From positions 200,516 to 264,515 of the forward strand of contig NZ_BMWA01000010.1 of assembly GCF_014650995.1 (NCBI RefSeq): a stretch of DNA of 64,000 bases, written 5' to 3'. The notes under the pieces are model-generated. The model was not told where the DNA came from. It worked only from the letters and a program-made list of their open reading frames with translations, and made no database searches. The first letter of the stretch is position 1, and each line of letters starts with the position of its first letter. Below, piece after piece: positions 60,228 to 64,000 of the stretch. This DNA is from Streptomyces viridiviolaceus (GTDB taxonomy: Bacteria; Actinomycetota; Actinomycetes; Streptomycetales; Streptomycetaceae). The position numbers were made by a program, and so were the translations under genes.

Positions 60228-60808
60228 CACGGCAGCGGGCCCTTCCGCCGGCCCGCGCCTCCGTCGGCCAGGGCGGCGAAGGCCGTCGGGTCGTCGGTGA
60301 CGCGGTGGACGGCGTCCGCGGGAAGGACGAGTGCCCGTCCCTGGACCGTGAGGCTCTCTCCGCGGGGCACGTACACCCGGCGCCGATGGCGTTTCGGGCC
60401 CGTCGCGAACTGCTTGGCCGCGGCCACCCGGAAGCCGACGACACGGCCGCTGGTGCCGCCCTCCACCACGACGTCGAGCACCCTGCCGATGTCGGTGCCC
60501 GTCTCCGTCAGCACCCTCGCTCCCAGCACCCGTCCCCGCAGGGGCTCCTCCCGCGCCAGCACGGCGGTGCTCGCCAGCGCCCGCCGGTCGCGGATCATCA
60601 CCGCGTCGTGGCCGAGCGAGTACACGGCCGTCCACGGCAGGCCGTCCTGCAGCGGGCCGGACAGCAGGCCCCGTCCGCTCAGGGCGAAACCGGTGATCCG
60701 GCTCGCCGCCGTGTCGAAGACGGTGTCCTTCACCTGGGCGACGGCGTCGCCGGCCAGGGTGACCACGGGCCGGGTCGTCAGGCTTCGTGCGGCCATCAGC
60801 TCGTCCAT
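60227..60808 (-). CDS. PRC-barrel domain protein
   Basis: 193 residues, also two PRC-barrel domains (AARSLTTRPVVTLAGDAVAQVKDTVFDTAASRITGFAL; GARVLTETGTDIGRVLDVVVEGGTSGRVVGF), so the operon encodes two related proteins that may pair. The C-terminus is basic. ATG 60808 has GGGAAGGG upstream. A GGGTAC with an imperfect -35 lies 24 bases before it. Confidence 0.82.
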   Translation of the reverse strand: MDELMAARSLTTRPVVTLAGDAVAQVKDTVFDTAASRITGFALSGRGLLSGPLQDGLPWTAVYSLGHDAVMIRDRRALASTAVLAREEPLRGRVLGARVLTETGTDIGRVLDVVVEGGTSGRVVGFRVAAAKQFATGPKRHRRRVYVPRGESLTVQGRALVLPADAVHRVTDDPTAFAALADGGAGRRKGPLP

Positions 60809-60831
60809 CGCACGCCCTTCCCGTCGGGCCG

Positions 60832-60856
60832 GTACCCTTCGGGTGCCCCGCGCGAC
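60832..60856 (-). promoter_or_regulatory. Possible sigma-B-type promoter before the PRC-barrel operon
   Basis: On the minus strand: GTCG (60856-60853), 15 bases, GGGTAC (60837-60832). The -35 lacks the final T of GNNT, so this is a weaker match than the other five. Confidence 0.35.
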
Positions 60857-60886
60857 TGTGACGATGCCCGCAGTGGGGGCCGCGGG

Positions 60887-60911
60887 GACTGCGCGGCCCC
60901 GCTCGGGGTAC
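60887..60911 (+). promoter_or_regulatory. Sigma-B-type promoter before the anti-sigma-like gene
   Basis: GACT (60887-60890), 15 bases, GGGTAC (60906-60911), 51 bases ahead of the ATG at 60963. Confidence 0.6.
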
Positions 60912-60962
60912 GAGGACTGGTGCAGTAGCGTCCGGCCAGTCCGGCTTCCGAGAGAGAAACGC

Positions 60963-61418
60963 ATGACCGAGTACCTGGACGGGGCAGTGATACCGACTGG
61001 TTTCGACGTGCCCGTGGAACCGCTGCGGCGGGCGGCACACTTCACCGGCGAGCCGGGATGCATCGCGGAGGCGCGTTCCTTCGCCTCGCTCTTCCTCGAC
61101 CAGCTCAGGACCGAGTGGTGCGCCACGATCGGCCCCCGCGCCGACGGCGCGGTGCTCCTGGTGGTGAGCGAGCTGGTCACCAACGCCGACCGCCACAGCA
61201 ACGGGCCGTACATCCTGGAGCTGGAGGGCACGGACGACTCGGTGGCGGTGACCGTCTACGACAGCAGCGGTGCGGTGCCCCGGCGTTTCCCCCGGGACCC
61301 CGAGCGCGTCGGCAGGCACGGCCTGGAGATCGTCCACGCGCTGGCGGAGACACTCGTCGTCGAACGCGTACCCGTCGGCAAGCGCGTGCGCGCGCTGGTG
61401 CGGCTCGAGGACGACTGA
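60963..61418 (+). CDS. RsbW-like ATP-binding anti-sigma/serine kinase protein
   Basis: 151 residues with a HATPase_c (GHKL) domain: N-box VVSELVTNADRHS (residues about 68-80), then VYDSSGAVPRRF and GRHGLEIVHALAE (G-box region). Such proteins bind SigB/SigF-type sigma factors or phosphorylate STAS antagonists. The gene faces the sigma factor gene at 61500 and carries the same promoter motif, so pairing is plausible. No STAS anti-anti-sigma gene is adjacent. Confidence 0.85.
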   Translation: MTEYLDGAVIPTGFDVPVEPLRRAAHFTGEPGCIAEARSFASLFLDQLRTEWCATIGPRADGAVLLVVSELVTNADRHSNGPYILELEGTDDSVAVTVYDSSGAVPRRFPRDPERVGRHGLEIVHALAETLVVERVPVGKRVRALVRLEDD

Positions 61419-61445
61419 GCCTTCGCGCGCCTCCCGGTCACGGAA

Positions 61446-61479
61446 CGGGTGCCGCCCCACCCTGCAGGGGCGGCACCCG
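61446..61479. terminator. Strong bidirectional terminator hairpin
   Basis: A 13-bp perfect stem (61446-61458 with 61467-61479, CGGGTGCCGCCCC and its complement) with an 8-base loop, between convergent anti-sigma-like and sigma factor genes. Confidence 0.75.
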
Positions 61480-61499
61480 CGTTCCCTTCCCGGTGGGGA

Positions 61500-62387
61500 T
61501 CAGGCGCAGCCGAGTTCGCCCATCATGCCCTCGCGCAGGCGGGTGATGATCCGCTTGATCAGCCGGGACACGTGCATCTGCGAGCAGCCGAGCTTTTCGC
61601 CGATCTCCGCCTGGGTGGCCTCCTCGACGAACCGCATGTGGATGATCTGCCGGTCGCGTTCGCTCAGCTCGGCCATGAGCGGAGCCAGCGAATGGAAGTC
61701 CTCGACGAGCCGCAGCCCGTCCTCCTCCACGCCGATGAAGTCGGCGAGCACCGCCTCGCCGCCCTCGGGCCCGTCCCCGGTGAGCGCGGCGTCCAGTGAC
61801 GAGGAGTTGTATCCGTTGGACGCGATCTGGCCCTCGATCACCTCGTTCTCGCTGATGTTCATCAGCGTGGCGAGCTCGGCGACCGTCGGGTCGCGGTCCA
61901 GCCGGCTGGACAGCTCCTCGCGGGCCTTGGCCAGCTCCACCCGCAGCTCCTGCAGCCGCCGCGGCACGTGCACCGCCCAGGTGGTGTCGCGGAAGAACCG
62001 CTTGATCTCGCCGACGATGTACGGCAGCGCGAAGGAGGTGAACTCGACCTCGCGCGACAGCTCGAACCGGTCGATGGCCTTGATCAGACCGATCATGCCC
62101 GTCTGGACGATGTCCTCCATGTCGTCCCCGCGGCCGCGGAACCGGCCGGCGGCGAACCGCACGAGCGACATGTTCATCTCGATCAGGGTGTTGCGCGCGT
62201 ACTGGTACTCGTGCGTGCCCTCTTCGAGCTCCGACAGGCGCTGGAAGAACTGGCGGGACAACTGCCGTGCGTCACGCGGGGCCACGGATCGCGGGTCGAC
62301 CACCCCCGGCAGGGATCCGTCACCCGTCCTGCTCCCGGTGGTCTCCTCGACAACCTGCGCTTCCGGCCGGATCACGGCGGTCTTCAT
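61500..62387 (-). CDS. SigB/SigF/SigG-family RNA polymerase sigma factor
   Basis: 295 residues. Region 2 (RNTLIEMNMSLVRFAAGRFRGRGDDMEDIVQTGMIGLIKAIDRFELSREVEF), region 3 (VPRRLQELRVELAKAREEL…PTVAELATLMNISENEV) and region 4 (LSERDRQIIHMRFVEEATQAEIGEKLGCSQMHVSRLIKRI) are complete. This is the stress/sporulation SigB-SigF group that recognises GNNT-N14/16-GGGTAC/T promoters. Its own upstream region carries that motif, implying autoregulation. ATG 62387 follows GGGAGAGG. Which of the many Streptomyces paralogues it is cannot be told from one sequence. Confidence 0.93.
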   Translation of the reverse strand: MKTAVIRPEAQVVEETTGSRTGDGSLPGVVDPRSVAPRDARQLSRQFFQRLSELEEGTHEYQYARNTLIEMNMSLVRFAAGRFRGRGDDMEDIVQTGMIGLIKAIDRFELSREVEFTSFALPYIVGEIKRFFRDTTWAVHVPRRLQELRVELAKAREELSSRLDRDPTVAELATLMNISENEVIEGQIASNGYNSSSLDAALTGDGPEGGEAVLADFIGVEEDGLRLVEDFHSLAPLMAELSERDRQIIHMRFVEEATQAEIGEKLGCSQMHVSRLIKRIITRLREGMMGELGCA

Positions 62388-62443
62388 TACCTCTCCCACG
62401 AAAGTCACGGTTCGACGTCTCCCTAGGTCCTTCCCGACTGCGG

Positions 62444-62468
62444 GTACCCGGGTCATGGCACGGCATGC
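62444..62468 (-). promoter_or_regulatory. Sigma-B-type promoter before the sigma factor gene
   Basis: On the minus strand: GCAT (62468-62465), 15 bases, GGGTAC (62449-62444), 56 bases before the ATG. The -10 sits inside CGGGTACCCG, so GGGTAC is present on both strands, but only the minus strand has the -35. Confidence 0.6.
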
Positions 62469-62702
62469 CCTCCGTCCTGCCAGGTGGCGCAAAACGGCGG
62501 GTTGCGGCTCGGCGCGGCCCGTGCCGAGCCGGTCACGGTCCGCGCGGTGACGGCGGTATTTCGCGGGTTGTCGCGATATGTCACAGGGTATCCCTGTTTC
62601 CGGTGACCGGCACGTCGAACGGCCGCCGCCCATCGGCCCTCGTCCGCTCTGGGCGGAACGTCGATCCCTTCCCCCGCGCAGGGGGATTCCTAGTCTGGAG
62701 AG

Positions 62703-63131
62703 GTGAGCAGCCACGTGCCGAACGAAGCCCGCGTCATCCCCCTGCACCCGCCGGCCGCGCGCCCGGGACAGCGTCCCGTCGCCTCGCCGGCCCCTCCGGA
62801 CCCGTCGGTACCCGCCGCCAGAGAGCCGCTGTGGCGCGATCTGGTCGGCGACGTCCTGCGGCGTGAACGCCTCGCCCAGGAGCGCACGCTGAAGGAGGTG
62901 GCTCAGGCCGCGCGCATCTCCATGCCGTATCTGTCGGAAGTGGAGCGCGGTCGCAAGGAGGCGTCCTCCGAGGTCCTCGCCGCCGCCGCGCACGCCCTCG
63001 GACTGGGCCTGGGCGACCTGCTGTCGCGGGCTCAGGGCGAGCTGGTCCGCATCACCGCGCGGCATGCCGGAGCAAGCCGTGGCCGCGGTCCGTCCGGCGC
63101 GCGCCACAACGGGCTCTGCCTGGCCGCCTGA
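62703..63131 (+). CDS. popR: PopR/ClgR-type XRE regulator of clpP genes
   Basis: 142 residues. A disordered Pro-rich N-terminus precedes an XRE helix-turn-helix (about 48-105): LVGDVLRRERLAQERTLKEVAQAARISMPYLSEVERGRKEASSEVL, closely matching ClgR and PopR. It lies next to a two-gene clpP operon, the arrangement described for popR and clpP3-clpP4 in Streptomyces lividans, where PopR activates the operon and is itself degraded through C-terminal alanines. This protein also ends Leu-Ala-Ala. GTG 62703 follows TAGTCT (62691-62696) by 6 bases, so the mRNA is leaderless or has a minimal leader. Confidence 0.82.
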   Translation: MSSHVPNEARVIPLHPPAARPGQRPVASPAPPDPSVPAAREPLWRDLVGDVLRRERLAQERTLKEVAQAARISMPYLSEVERGRKEASSEVLAAAAHALGLGLGDLLSRAQGELVRITARHAGASRGRGPSGARHNGLCLAA

Positions 63132-63141
63132 CGAACCGTGG

Positions 63142-63176
63142 GGGCCGGCGCCTCGTGGGAGACGAGACGCCGGCCC
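63142..63176. terminator. Bidirectional terminator between popR and clpP
   Basis: Stem GGGCCGGCG / CGCCGGCCC (63142-63150, 63168-63176), extended inward after one mismatch by CTCG/CGAG, with a 7-base loop. Confidence 0.7.
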
Positions 63177-63182
63177 GCCCTT

Positions 63183-63785
63183 TCAGACCGTCACCAGGCG
63201 TCGGCTGAGGACCTCGTCGGCCAGTCCGTACCCCACGGCCTCCTCGGCCGTGAACACCTTGTCGCGGTCCATGTCCGCGCGCAGCGTCGCGACGTCGTGG
63301 TGCGTGTGCCGTGCCAGCACCTCCTCGACCTGGGAGCGGATCCGCACCATCTCCTTGGCCTGGAGCGCCAGATCGGAGACCGTGCCCTGCCGTCCGCCGC
63401 TGGCCGGCTGCCCCAGCAGCACCCGCGCGTGCTCCAGCACGAACCGCCGCCTCGGATCTCCGCCGGCCAGCAGCACGGCCGCCGTGGAGGCCGCCTGCCC
63501 GACGCAGAACGTGGAGATCGGCGCCTGGACGAAGGTCATGGTGTCGTAGATCGCCATGAGCGAAGTGAACGAGCCGCCGGGGGAGTTGATGTAGATCGCG
63601 ATCTCGCTCTCCGGCGCCGACGACTCCAGATGGAGGAGTTGCGCGATGACGACGTTGGCCACACCGTCGTCGATCTCGGTGCCCAGGAAGATGATCCGCT
63701 CCGACAGCAGCCGGCTGAACACGTCGTAGGACCGTTCACCCTGCGGCGTCCGCTCGACGACGTTCGGAATCGTGTACGTCCCCAT
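63183..63785 (-). CDS. clpP: ClpP-family protease subunit (ClpP4-like) lacking the catalytic His
   Basis: 200 residues with a full ClpP fold: INSPGGSFTSLMAIYDTM, nucleophile Ser100 in CVGQAAS, and the handle region to DRDKVFTAEEAVGYGLADEVL. In ClpP the catalytic His lies 25 residues after the Ser in the M-I-H-Q-P motif. Here that motif is L-L-G-Q-P, placing Gly at 125 (codon GGG). The subunit is therefore probably inactive alone, serving a structural or regulatory role in a mixed ring with its operon partner. ATG 63785 is 1 bp from the upstream clpP stop (TGACATG). Confidence 0.92.
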   Translation of the reverse strand: MGTYTIPNVVERTPQGERSYDVFSRLLSERIIFLGTEIDDGVANVVIAQLLHLESSAPESEIAIYINSPGGSFTSLMAIYDTMTFVQAPISTFCVGQAASTAAVLLAGGDPRRRFVLEHARVLLGQPASGGRQGTVSDLALQAKEMVRIRSQVEEVLARHTHHDVATLRADMDRDKVFTAEEAVGYGLADEVLSRRLVTV

Positions 63786-63786
63786 G

Positions 63787-64000
63787 TCACAGCCCCATCC
63801 GTCGCCTGGTGGCGGCCGGCCGGACGTCCGCGAGGGACTCGACGACCTGGTCGACCATCCCGTACTCCCTGGCCTCCTCGGCCGTGAACCAGCGGTCGCG
63901 GTCGCCGTCCCGGGAGATGGTCTCCGGGCTCTGACCGGTGTGCTCCGCCGTGATCCGTTCGATGGTCCGTTTGGTGAACTCCAGGTTGTCCGCCTGGATC
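63787..64000 (-). CDS. clpP: ClpP-family protease subunit (ClpP3-like), C-terminal part
   Basis: Only the last ~70 residues are in the window; the gene continues beyond base 64000. The visible part (FTKRTIERITAEHTGQSPETISRDGDRDRWFTAEEAREYGMVDQVVES) is a ClpP C-terminus, including the catalytic Asp region. The active-site Ser and His lie outside the window, so activity cannot be judged. It is the first gene of the clpP pair and is tightly coupled to the downstream His-less subunit. Confidence 0.88.
   Translation of the reverse strand, partial: IQADNLEFTKRTIERITAEHTGQSPETISRDGDRDRWFTAEEAREYGMVDQVVESLADVRPAATRRRMGL

Overview
The window is high-GC actinobacterial DNA and almost certainly a Streptomyces chromosome. 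It carries a long chaplin with a sortase signal, an NsdA-type developmental regulator, a streptophobe-family membrane protein, a PopR/ClgR-type regulator beside paired clpP genes, GTG and TTG starts, and DasR-like (dre) sites before a GH19 chitinase. The gene content (duplicated respiratory genes, stress genes, secreted hydrolases, several gene remnants) resembles a chromosome arm more than the core. I saw no rRNA, tRNA, CRISPR array, transposase or prophage.

Layout. 1-6.4 kb is a scarred catabolic region: the 3' part of a TPR gene, a decayed nanK/nanE fusion, a rhamnulokinase that lost its N-terminus, an intact lutABC L-lactate operon, and remnants of a DUF4432 (aldose-epimerase-like) gene and a TetR regulator. 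6.4-11.9 kb holds a second set of respiratory genes (ctaD, ctaF, cytochrome b) and small stress-type genes (DUF8129-like, DUF6479, ChaB/Rho-N, Cys-rich copper protein). 12-17 kb holds an MpaB-type oxygenase, a soluble Ser/Thr kinase with C-terminal TPRs, a carotenoid-desaturase-like flavoprotein and a DUF2795 protein. 17-26.4 kb holds a Tat-exported serine hydrolase, a penicillin/AHL-acylase-type enzyme, MarR and tautomerase genes, two acyl-CoA ligases and a frameshifted hydrolase. 26.5-39.4 kb holds DUF397, a universal stress protein, a peptidoglycan amidase, a phosphotransferase divergent from nsdA, a PAS-PP2C protein with an eroded active site, an oxidoreductase, a baeRF-type release-factor homologue and a secreted peptidase. 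39.6-49 kb holds the chaplin, a deaminase, an epimerase, an ArsR-SRPBCC fusion, membrane stress proteins, a sulfonate-sulfur module (ssuE, ssuD and an acyl-CoA-dehydrogenase-like flavoprotein) and chitinase. 49-55 kb is mostly small metabolic enzymes. 55.5-64 kb holds a double-FHA ABC exporter, a streptophobe protein, PRC-barrel proteins, an anti-sigma-like ATPase facing a SigB/SigF-type sigma factor, popR and two clpP genes (one partial).

How it fits together. The strongest unifying signal is a promoter motif, GNNT-N15-GGGTAC, at exactly the same spacing before five genes: ctaD, the DUF6479 gene, the DUF2795 gene, the anti-sigma-like ATPase and the sigma factor itself. This matches the described Streptomyces sigma-B-type consensus and suggests that the sigma factor near 62 kb, or a relative, ties respiration and stress genes here into one regulon. 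The other notable points are a ClpP whose catalytic His is Gly, next to a PopR-like regulator ending in Ala-Ala; an rhaB-lutABC arrangement left behind by a deletion; and a 5-bp tandem duplication that splits a hydrolase gene.
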